The notes beneath the pieces are model-generated. The model was not told the origin of the DNA and did not search any database. It worked only from the letters and a program-made list of their open reading frames with translations. DNA of 64,000 bases, from assembly GCA_022266195.1 (NCBI GenBank), contig WHVY01000003.1, forward strand, positions 7,874,001-7,938,000, in the 5' to 3' direction. Source of the DNA: Tetranychus cinnabarinus. Lineage: Eukaryota > Arthropoda > Arachnida > Trombidiformes > Tetranychidae. Below are positions 44,669 to 55,815 of this stretch, piece after piece. The number at the start of each line of letters is the position of its first letter. The stretch's first letter is position 1. The position numbers were made by a program, and so were the translations under genes.

Positions 44669-47600
44669 TCTGAGGTAAACAATAACTACAGAGTGTAAAA
44701 ATTCTTAATCAAAAGGGTTGAAGATTAATATCAAGATACCGGTCGAAAAATTGTTAATCAAAACATAATTAACATTTGTTGTCAAAACACCAACAAAAAC
44801 ACCACGTTATTTCACTTTTGGTGCAAAGGAAACGGAAAAATTATTAAATCATATGTTCTACCATGTGGTGCCATCTATAAGTCAAATAAGATTAGCGCAA
44901 AATTCGTGGTATTAAAGTCATAAATTATGCTTCTTTGACTGTTTAATTGTACTTATTCAATTCAATTTAATCGTCAAACCCTTTTACGTTACTTCATAAA
45001 TTGTACCCAAAAGATGACATTCAGAAAAAATTGAATCATTTAACATGAGAGCAAAAGATTAACTTTATTACCAATTTATGCATCTTATTGCTTAAGAGTT
45101 GAGACTTTACTGTGAGTTACAATCAGGTGATAGATTAAGATGAATAATTTGATCTGCTCAAGATCAGGTTGACCAGTAATTTCAAACCGGAGACTATTAA
45201 ACTTCAATCACGTTTAATCATTATCCTTCAACAAAATGTCCTGTTTTTGATGTTCATCTGGGAATCGCTGAAATGATCAACAATCTCACCATAATCATCA
45301 TCATCTGCCTCATCTGTATCTTGACTGTTAAACATTACATTTAACTTTCATTACCAATGAATTCAAACATTTCTTGAATTGTAATGAATCTATCATGAAA
45401 GTGTAAATGTTCATGTCAAATCTGGAATCGGGTTAAATCCTCTATACTTTTTACTTTTGTGTTTCATTGCAGCAGTTCAGCTTTTTGCTTTATCCACGTT
45501 TCTGTGCCTGTGTGTTTCAAGGTAAATTATATGTCTGCTGTCAGACATTCCAGGTAGACATGAATTATTGTGGCAACCTCATGAGAGAGAAAGACCTAAA
45601 ATATATAATAAAAAGATAAAATAATTACTATGTTGCTAGACTGAGATTACATTTTAAGTTTTGTATCAATCTGTAATAATCGTGTTGGTTGGAATACAGT
45701 ACATATGCGAAAAAGATATCAAGAAATACACGAGACAAGTCAACAAGGCGATTCGGATCTACAGTGAAATGGATAATGATTTACATATGAGTTCTGATTA
45801 TTCTTCAACCCTGAATCATTGGCTATCTAACCGTAACATTTCATTTGGTCCATGTATTTCAATATAATCAACTCGGAGCAGTCAGTTTTGTTTCCTCAAC
45901 CTGTACCTCAACATGTTACCTATTAGCAACTAGTTTTATCGCTTTCTAATTCGCAAGAAGTTAATGGAAATACATTACAATTATCTTGATCATTTGTTTG
46001 ATCAATAGTTTTTTAATCAAATTCAATTTTAATTGCCAACCCTTTTAACTGGCTCATGTTCAACTGATTATTCCTGTTAATATGCTGGAAGTTTATCAAA
46101 TTCAGATGCATTTTACCTTTTCTTTTCTCATCTTTCATTGATATTTCCATTATTTCCTCATTACATTTTAATTGTCTTCCAGTATACCTTGAACAGCCGG
46201 TTTTGTGGAAACTAAATAGAGAATAGACAATTAAGAATTAGTTATCAATGTGAAAGTCAACAATTTGATGAAATCAAACAAGAAATAACAATTGCACATA
46301 AAATCAAATACACTTTAGTCAAACTGAATAAAATCAAATGTACAAGACTCAACGGAACTGTTAAGTTTAAATCAATTGTTTACTTACCTTAACTTGCTAA
46401 TCACCAAGTAGATCAATTGTTGGCATTAATTATGTTTAGGTTTTAACACTTCATTATTAACATCTTAACCAAGGTAAACAATATCTCAATGAGATTAAAT
46501 GATCGTTATTGCTTCTTATAATCAATGATTAATGTCTTTCTAATCATCTGTTTCCCGCTATAATGAGAATCCAAACTTGCATCTTGTATAATAATATCTT
46601 CAATTATACAATTAATCCTTGTAACTGTCATGATTAATGTCCTTTTGATTATCTCATTAGAAGCAACCCTTTCACTTGAGAAACCTTTTAAAAGTAATGC
46701 TGGCCGAATTAATTACCTTCATTGATCTCCATTGATTTTCTTATCATCGTCAGGTTAACCTTGTCTGTTATTCATCAGTTAAATATTGAAGACTCCAAAG
46801 ATGTTGATAGATTTTGTTTCAAACTTAACAGTTGAACCACTTGTTACTCATCTAGTTGAAGGTTTCAACTAAAAAACTGGTTAAACATTTGAAAGCGAAC
46901 AGGATCAAACAATTACTCACAGAAAAACTGGTTTAGACTTTTCTGGTTTATCAAAAGCTTATAACCAGATTGGCTATTGATTGTGTGACAAACAGAGGCC
47001 AACATTGACTAATTCAATGTCTACTTGGACTATTGAACTCATTTGAGAAAGTATGTTTCCAATACTTGTATTAACATACATTTTAACTAAATTGAAATAA
47101 CAATCAGTTTGCTTGATCAAAGTAAACGACAATTATGATAAACATAGATTAATCACGACACTTTGAATAATATACACACATACTAATGCATGTGTAACAC
47201 CTTTTTTCAACTCTCTCTTACATTGGGATTAATTATTAGCAAGTTAATTCTCTATAGTTACTCATAGGATGTCATCGATTATGGTAATACATGTAGTAGG
47301 GTAACAATAAACAGTCAGAATCTTAATAATTAAAGCAAAATGTAATTTGAGAGCCAAATAGATTATGGAAGAAACAAAAATGGTCGTTGTTTACATGGTG
47401 TACATAGTCATACACGCAATTATAGTAAACCTTGGTTAAAACAATAGCGAGAATAGGTAATCCGGCTGTTGTCATTGAATTAACTGATCGATGGTAAGTT
47501 CAAACTGGTTTAGTAATTCGGTAATGCACAATATACTCACGATTAGAGTTGATAATGTTGTAAATTGGAGGTGGAAATAAGAGTTGAACAAAAAGAAAGG

Positions 47601-48138
47601 TAAATTACACTTTTGTTTGGCGCAGGTTTATCCAAAAACATGGTTTTACTTGAAACATTTCTCGAGTACTCACTGGGATACGGGATATCCGTTAAATCGT
47701 TGATCAACTCTTTAATTTGCTTGATTAATCGAGCGAGTTGAACACAGATAACTGAGTATGAAACTATGGTGGGTTTGATAATATTTACCGGGACAAATTT
47801 ATGATAATAGAGGAGAAATAAAGAAAGAAAGGAAAGATGCAGGGAAAGGGTGAGTAATAGTTGGTAATACCAAAAAAAGAGTCAATGTTGATGACCATGG
47901 ATGGTTGGGATAAAAAACGGTGGTAGTTATAAATGCGAGGTTAAAATTTAATCTTCAAGAGACAAAAAGGAGGTAAACAACAGTAATAAGTTCATTTCTC
48001 ACTTAAGACAATTAGAGCTAATTTTAAATTCACATTTCAAAAATAGTCTACAAAAGCAAGCGAATTTATTTCTTCTGTGTCATTTGTTAAAGTGTATTTC
48101 ATAAGTGAAGATAAAAAAGTAAAACTGTTTCCAGCAAA
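44669..48138. other. Intergenic
   Basis: 3.5 kb of AT-rich sequence. It contains the eIF2-gamma promoter at the left and the glycine-rich gene promoter at the right. A 67-codon frame at 45661-45867 has no clear start or homology. No other gene seen. Confidence 0.5.
47928..47935 (+). promoter_or_regulatory. TATA box of the glycine-rich gene
   Basis: TATAAATG about 210 bp upstream of the start codon, in the correct direction; transcription would begin near 47960. Confidence 0.45.
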
Positions 48139-49364
48139 ATGAATCCAATGGTATGTTTCGTTAAACATTTTTATCTATTTTCTTTATTCTTTTTCCATTT
48201 GGTTTTGTGTCTCGATATCTTTTAATGTTACCGGGATTAGCCTCAAAGGATTATTTCAACTGTTAATGTGTATTGTGTTAAAGTTTTATAGATTCATGAA
48301 ACATTGAGTGATCTTTCGACTCATAATTTGGACTTCAGTCAATTTTGTTTTGTTTCAATTTGAAATTTATTGAAGCTCTCAACAAATCGTTTCAATGAGT
48401 CTCAGCTTAGTTCGTATTTTCAATTGAAAATCAAGTGAAAATATTGTAAGGTGAACAGTTATCAGATTCCATTGATTATTATTCAAGTGCATTCGTATGA
48501 CCAGTCTCTTGGATAATTCATGTTTGATTATCAGTTGAGAAAATAGAAAATAAATTCTCATGTCGTTTTGTACGAGGAAGAATGAGCATAGCTGTAGCAT
48601 AAGTTGGAAAATTTTTAGTAATTTGAACTGTTATTAAAAGAGGTTTCGATCTTCTGATTGTTTATTATTTATCTAAGTTGACAAAAGCTAATTTTTTTTT
48701 TATTTTTTTGCAGTTTATTAAATCAATTACAGTGATATTATCCCTCAATTTGATTGCGATGGTTCTCGGTCAAGGGGATGATCTTGGTGGTCTCGATGGA
48801 TTAGGTGATCTCGGAGAGCTTGGAGGAGAAGGAGATCTCGGTGGACAAGGTGGACAAGGAGGACAAGGTGGTAGTGAGTTCGGAGGTGATTCTGGTAGTT
48901 TTAGTGGAAACTCTGGAAATTTTGGTAGCTCATCTGGTGGACTCGGAGGCCAAGGATTCGGAGGAGGCTTAGGTGGCTTAGGGGGTAACCAAGGCGGTGG
49001 ATACGGCAATTCCCAAGGACAACAAAATGGTTTGGGTCAACAAGGTTTAGGAGCTTTAGTTAATGGTATTGGAGGAGGTATTGGTAATCTTCTGAATCTT
49101 GGCGCATTAGGTCAAAGAGGTGGTGCTGGTGGACCCGGTGGTCTAGGTGGTTTAGGTGCCTTGGGTAATCTTGCTGCTCTTGGTCGTCAAGGATTAGGTG
49201 GACAAGGAGGACAAGGAGGTTTAGGAGGTCTTGGTGGTTTAGGTGCTTTGGGTAACCTTGCTGCTCTGGGACGTCAAGGCTTAGCTGGACAAGGTGGACA
49301 AGGGCTCGGTGGACAAGGTCTTGGTGGAGGCTTAGGACAAGCTCTTGGAGGTGGATTGGGTTAA
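48139..49364 (+). CDS. Secreted glycine-rich structural protein
   Basis: Two exons: 48139-48150 (only MNPM) and 48714-49364, after a T-rich tract ending TTTTTTTGCAG; 220 aa. Signal peptide about 1-23 with a likely cut after VLG, leaving Gln24 at the mature N-terminus. The mature protein is about half glycine with Leu, Gln, Ala and some Ser. It contains an acidic start (QGDDLGGLDGLGDLGELGGE), Gly-Gln runs, and near the C-terminus two copies of a 29-residue unit starting GLGGLGALGNLAALGRQGL (DNA 49140-49226 and 49227 on). The tiny first exon ahead of the signal peptide is typical of arthropod cuticle-protein genes; silk (fibroin-like) or other structural matrix is also possible. Shares LAALG motifs with the gene at 7.5-14.5 kb. 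Confidence 0.85.
49140..49315 (+). repeat. Tandem 87-bp repeat in the glycine-rich gene
   Basis: Two adjacent 87-bp (29-codon) units encode nearly the same peptide. Differences between units are mostly third-position, which suggests selection to keep the protein repeat. Confidence 0.8.
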
Positions 49365-52300
49365 AACTTTAAACCTGATGAAAATATCGACAATTTCAAG
49401 GAATCTTGATTTTTACAAGAAAAGCTATCGACCAAAAATTTACCAACGATCTTGGGTTAAATTTATGCCACAAATGTAATGAAAATTGATTTGCTACAAT
49501 TTTTTTTCTCCAATATCAAAATGATTAATCCAATTGATCAGATTGTCCAAAAACTGTATTTATCTGTGTTTTTTACATTATCAAAAAATAATTTAATTGC
49601 TATGGTTATTTTGTAACTTACATTTTAACCAAAAATATAATTTTTACAAATTAAAGTGACAAGTTACCATAGTTCATGAATCGTTTTGAAATGAATTTTT
49701 CATGGTTAACTTCTTAAATTACATCTTATTTCTAGCATTATTTCAACGCTCCGTTTGAGAATGGTGTAAAAATTTTGGACTTTCCTGATTTGAATTAATT
49801 ACAATGGTAGATATAATTTTCAAAAATGAATATAACATTATCGTTTTTTTTGCAAAATTTCAGTGACAATTTGTGAGTTCGTGACATTTGTAATTGTTGC
49901 ATTTCTTTTCCTTTTACTTGCGTTTGATTCAATCAACTAATTGAAAAAAACATCATTATTTCCACTAGCCTCATCGACGTTAAAGACAGAGTTGATTGAG
50001 TGTTAATAATTACTCTTTACAACCAATTGATTCAGACTGAACATAGATCTTTTTGAGCCAGAAAACAAGCCTGATAAGTTGATTAACCAGTCCAATTTAG
50101 TTGAAATTTTTCATCAGCCAACAGTTTATTTGTTTACAATTCCAGTTTTTTTCGGACCTTAATCCAAGATCAGTTAACATGACGGTGGCAAGCAGAAGTG
50201 GTAAAAGCAATGGGGATCAGTACCATGATTATGTTGTCATGTTTAAGCTGGCTCCTTGATGGATATAATGATGATGATTATGAAAGATTGTAAAGATAAT
50301 GGTGACAATTTGATGTCTTAATCAACGATACCATAAGTCATCTTCCCAGTTAGTGTCCAAAAGAAGCAACAAATGTTTCATTCGCCATCCAAAATAATTA
50401 AAGCAATCGTATTGTTGTTACCGCTGTTGTTGCCGGTGATGATGATTCTTTCTTTTTTTTCCTTTCATTGCATAAAATGAGTTTCCATTATGGCAAAACA
50501 GATTGATCCTAATCAACATGAGGGTCTTTCCATGATGTAAACAGAATGATAAAATGGCAAGAAAAGTTTCCGGTAAAAAAAAGGAAGAGAAAGAAGAGAA
50601 TAGAAAAAGAATGGAAGATAGATTGAGAGAGAGAAAGAGAGGGAGGTGGAAAGCAAATCCATCTGATCTTGTTTTACTTTGCACAAGAAAATCCTTGTCA
50701 TCCTCATCTTTTTTGCTGTTGTTAAACCTTGTCATAATAATAATGCTTGTGTTTACCCAATCGTTTCAAGGTAATGGTGATAAAAAGCTTGTATTGATTC
50801 AGGTTGAATTATGCATGTATGTGTGTAGTTTAAACGTCTGTGAGGTTGGCTGGTTGCGGTGGAATCGGTGTTAAAGGTCTAGAGAGAAAAAAGGAGGAAA
50901 AGGAGAAAAAAAGAGATGAAAAAAATACAAAAGGAAGGAAGATAAAGATGTTGGAATACATGTGTTTTCGGTGAAAAAAAGCTACAATGAAATAAAAAAG
51001 GTTAGATTAATTGTGCTTTTCAATTCTGAGTTCAACGTTGTGGTTGTAATTGAGACACATAGCAAAAATAAATAATGGCAAATAAATACATACAGACCTT
51101 GGAATGAATTTAATAAAGTTTGAATTGTGTGTGTGTGTGTATTTGTATTGAATCATTGACGATAAAGGAACAGAAGAGAGAGAGAAAAGGAAAGTTAAAT
51201 CTTGATCTTTTCTGCATTTGTTGCTTCTTCTGTTGCATTATTTTTGCTTGTTACTTGCGTTTTTTGTGTGAGTGTGTATTCAATTGTTTCAATTTAATTG
51301 TATCCTTCAACAGAGGCAAAAAGGATTCATTTTCAACCAATTTAACTTCAAGTTATTCGTATCGAAATGATTTTAATCTTGAATTCTTATCCTTAGTCTT
51401 TGGCACCCAAGAACCCACGAGTTTTTTAACTAATCAACGGTGAATTCTTCCAGTGCCAAGGATAAAGGTTCAGATTGGTTGAAGATTACGAGATGAATAA
51501 TATTTTCTAGCAGATTGATGTTGATGGTGATAAGGAAGAGAGAGAGAGAGAAGGATAGTGAGTATAAGAGTGGAAGATGACGGAGATGAACAAAAAAGGT
51601 AAGCAAAGTATATAATGAACTAACAATAGGTAAAACATAAAACTAATTGTAGTCACCTGAAGGACACGGCAGAAGAAGAAGGCGAATAAAAGGTAAGGTA
51701 AGAGAAGAGGAGAGAAGGAATAGAAGTTGGAAGAAAACAGGTTTGTACAATGAAGAATAAGAAGAATAATAAGAAGAATAAATCGGCGTAGAATATAAAA
51801 AAGCATAATTTTCTTTCTTCTTTTTGCTCTGTTTCATGTTTCGTTGATGAAAGTGAAATTAATTTACTGCATTTTGATAGTTGGTGGCGGTGTTGGTTAG
51901 ACAGACAAAAAAATCTCTTGATTATTGGCTTCTTTGCTGGTCTCTTTCTTGGACGAATTGAAACAGTTTCAACTTGATCATTTTTTGGTAAACTAATGTA
52001 TTTCTTGATGAAACTTGCCCGCTGCTCTTCACAGCACTAGAGAAACCACGGAATAACATTGAGTCCCCGTGAATTCTTCCAGTGCCATAGAGAGAAACAG
52101 ATTGATGAAAAATAATGGAACAAAAATTTTAAAACAATCAAACGGTGGAAAACATAAAAAGAAGAGGAAAAAAGAGAAAACAAAATTAAAACAAATTTTT
52201 TAACAAAAAATTGAAACAAAAGTTAGAACAATGTGAACAAAAAATAAAACTTTAAAGTTGAGTTGAAGAAGTAAAGTGAGGTTGAGAGCAGAAAAAGATG

Positions 52301-52594
52301 AATAAGATGAAAATGTTGATGATGAAGAAGAAGATGAGAAGAGATGATGATGATGATGATGCGAATCAAGTATGAAAAAACAACAAAGGTAACAACAGGT
52401 TGTTGGAAGGTGGATGAGGTAAATGAGGATACGAGATATTAACGATGTCTTTATATATAAAGAGAGTGAGGGAGAGAAGAGGGAGAGAAAGAAGAGAAAT
52501 GAGAGACTGGATGAAAGATATGAAAGAGAAGAGAAAAAAACGAGAGGGAGTGAATTTTTTTCCTCTTCTCTCAAAAAACAACTTTATGATCAAG
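49365..52594. other. Gene-poor, purine-rich low-complexity region
   Basis: 3' end of the glycine-rich gene, then non-coding DNA. From about 50550 to 52600 the plus strand is rich in purine runs (AGAGAG, GAAGAAG, GGAAAG). A (GT)n run lies at 51126-51140. A 19-bp sequence, GTGAATTCTTCCAGTGCCA, occurs at 51440-51458 and again at 52069-52087. Open frames are Ser/Phe/Leu-rich products of the skewed composition. Confidence 0.55.
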
Positions 52595-52895
52595 AGAGCA
52601 TGAAATAACAAGTATGGAGAATAGGATGATGGGAAAGAGAATGATGATGATGATGGTGATGTGGGGTGGAAGAGGTAGTTTCTTTGGGAGACACCGAGGC
52701 AAAACTGTCTTCACTCTTTGTGAAAAAAGTCTCTCCTCATCCTCATCAACATCTTCCTCTTCTTCAACTTATACCTTTTTCTTAGTTTAATCAGTCAACT
52801 CTCACTTTACCTTTTTTTTTCTTCTCAACTTTCTTCAAAATCATCTTAACTCACGGTTCTCTCTCACTCTCTCATCTGTACCTTTGTTTATTGAC

Positions 52896-52919
52896 TTTCT
52901 CTCTCTCTCTCTCTCTCTT
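52896..52919. repeat. (CT)n microsatellite
   Basis: Uninterrupted CT run in the left arm of the inverted repeat. Confidence 0.85.
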
Positions 52920-55450
52920 CAAATCATCCAACTCTAACTTTTTTATTCTTCTTATTCTTATTTTTCTAATTCTTATTCTTACCTTTCCAAATCATCCAAG
53001 TCTCTTTCTCTCTCTCCCCTAATCATCTTTCCTCTCTATTTCGTTTTTGTGAAGATCATCTTCTCTTTCTCCTTCTTTCTCTTTCTCATAGGTACTCAGG
53101 CTTGAACATCAAAGCCCCGGTTCCAGGATGGTTGAAGTTATGCTTCGACAATTTGAACAGAATTGATGTTGGGGTTGTAAAAAAACGTTTTTCATGTAAT
53201 ATTATTAGAGAATCTGGAATATGGAAGAAAAGAAAAAGAAGAGAATTAGAAAACACTTTCTTTACAAGTTGCTTTTTTTCGGGGGTCTGATGATGATAAT
53301 AATAATGATGGTAATGATTAACCTTTTTCTTTCTCCAAGAAATATTTCTTTTGTATGAAAACTGTGATTCCATATCATCATCATCATCATTTCAAGTCTC
53401 TCATGCTCTTTTTACACCCGCACAGCCATAACTTGCGTTCAATTTTCAAGTTCAACTTGTTCATATCAATTGACCACTTTTGTGCCTTGTTCAACTTTGA
53501 TTTTTCCATTGTGTACAGCTTTTAATCTTTAAATTGGTGTAATGGTTAGTCAAATTATGGATACTTCTTTGCTTATTTGGGTTTCTGCTTCAATCTTGTC
53601 ATCAAAAATCAAATTCAATGTTCAATCATTCGGGAAAAAATTGATGTATTATTGCAATCAATTGGGCAAGAAACGACCAGTAAAAACAAGCATGCTAAAA
53701 TTTATAAAAAAATAATAATAATGATAGTTGTACTAACAATGACAATGCCAAGTAATTTATCAAATTATTATCATTAACAATTGAATGTACTCACTGAGTT
53801 AGATGTAACTAGTAATTTTAATGCAAAACGCGTTCACCGGATATGGTTAAAGAAGTATAAATGTTCATCCTTGCAGTTCAAAACGCAAATCTGTCACAAG
53901 TAGGAGAGTTAACACGAGACTTGTTAACTAATCTAGGAGAGAGAAAAAACAAAATCACAATTAATCAACAAAATTAAACAAAAAATAAAACATTCAATGA
54001 TAATAACTCAAATTTGGAGCCAAAAAAATCACTAACTTATGCTTTCTAAACACATATTGAAGCAAATAAATGAGAGCAAAATTGGTTTACTTCACAGCAA
54101 CGTTCAGGTTAACTGTTTATATTGAAAACAACTGGGAAACTTATTTAATCAACTTACACTGATTGGCATTAATCAAACATAATCCTTGATTGTCACTTAA
54201 TTAAAATCATTTGCGACAGTTAAAATACTGTTTTAAAAAGCTGGATTAAATTTTACCACCTACACCGTTTTCCTCATATGTTTGCATAATAATTGAGTAG
54301 ATGGCTCATTATAATAGCTTATACACATAAAAGATGGCGCTTTTCAATTATATTTCATTTTTGATGAAAAAATGAAATAAAATGTAAAATATATTTGTAA
54401 ATATCCATTTTTATAGTCATTTTGATTTGTTCATTTTCAGTTAATCAACAATAAATTGTATTTCAAAGATATTTCTCAATCTTTAAACTTCCCCCTGAAG
54501 TTGAATTGAAAGTAATTTGGTGAAACAAATGGCCAATCTAAATGGACATGAACTAAAGCTAAAAATGATGTCAACTAAACTACAACCAGTGTTACAGTGT
54601 TTCAACCTTTACTTGAATCAATTAATCAATTCTATTGATTGATCTAACATCAACCAATCTGATAACAATTACAACTAAAATGTTTATATTCATCAATGGC
54701 AAGTCTATTTACATTTTTCTGCAACCAACCTTATTATGTAAAGTTGCTACCATTGTTTTTATACGCTACCTATTCTCATTGATTAATTCTATACACCTTT
54801 TTTTACTATTCCTCTTTTAGTTATTCAAATCAGAATCAATGCTTGATAATATGAATATTAAACTTTTCAACAATCAAGGAAAATACAATCAACTCAAAGG
54901 GAGTTAAAACTCCTCTCAACAAAAGAGCATGCAACAAGTGAATTGAATCAGAAGATGGTAAAGTAAAAAAGGTTCATCTTCAATGAGCAATCTGTAAAGC
55001 ATTGACTCAAAAAGGGAAAAAAAGTCAACAGGAAAATCTGGTAAAGTCAATGGATAGGCCCAGGATAGTTGCCAGTTTGAAGTCAACAAAATCATCAAAA
55101 AAGGTAAATTTCTTGGACAATAGAAAAGTCCTCTTTTTTTAGGATTAAAACTGTCGACAAAAGAAGAAAATTTCATTACAATCATCATTATTATCATCAG
55201 ATTTTCAAAAAAAGCAACTTGTAAAGAAAGTGTTTTCTAATTCTCTTCTTTTTCTTTTCTTCCATATTCCAGATTCTCTAATAATATTACATGAAAAACG
55301 TTTTTTTACAACCCCAACATCAATTCTGTTCAAATTGTCGAAGCATAACTTCAACCATCCTGGAACCGGGGCTTTGATGTTCAAGCCTGAGTACCTATGA
55401 GAAAGAGAAAGAAGGAGAAAGAGAAGATGATCTTCCCAAAGATGATTAGG

Positions 55451-55452
<2 letters not shown>

Positions 55453-55487
<35 letters not shown>
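55453..55487. repeat. (GA)n microsatellite
   Basis: Uninterrupted GA run in the right arm of the inverted repeat, at a different place from the left-arm CT run. Confidence 0.85.
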
Positions 55488-55492
<5 letters not shown>

Positions 55493-55815
55493 TGATTTGG
55501 AAAGTCAAGAATAAGATGAATAAAAAAGTTAGAGTTGGATGATTTAAAGATAGAGAAAGCCAATAAACAAAGGTAAAGGTGAGAGAGTGAGTTAAGATGA
55601 TTTAAAGAAGAAAGTTGAGAATAATGAAAAAGTGAAAGTTGACTGATTAAAGTAAGAAGAAGATGATGAGGATGAAATTTTCTGACTTCTCTGAAAGAGT
55701 GAAAGACAGTTTTCAGTGTCTCCCAGCTTCCACCCCACCATCACTACTTGTACCATCATCATTATCATCCCATTCACCATACTTGTTATTTCATGCTCTT
55801 TTGCACATAAAGCTT

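Larger units (their letters stand above)
52595..55815. repeat. Large inverted repeat with a perfect 229-bp core
   Basis: Left arm about 52595-53279 and right arm about 55207-55815. The inner 229 bp (53051-53279 and 55207-55435) are identical on inspection; the outer parts are recognisable but clearly diverged with indels. The loop is 1927 bp (53280-55206) with no gene recognised. Confidence 0.9.

Noticed and set aside
45661..45867. 68-codon frame in the eIF2-gamma upstream region
   Set aside because: No normal start, no homology recognised, isolated.
52200..52611. Ser/Phe/Leu-rich minus-strand frames in purine-rich DNA
   Set aside because: Reading the complement of GA-rich tracts gives Ser/Leu/Phe in any frame.
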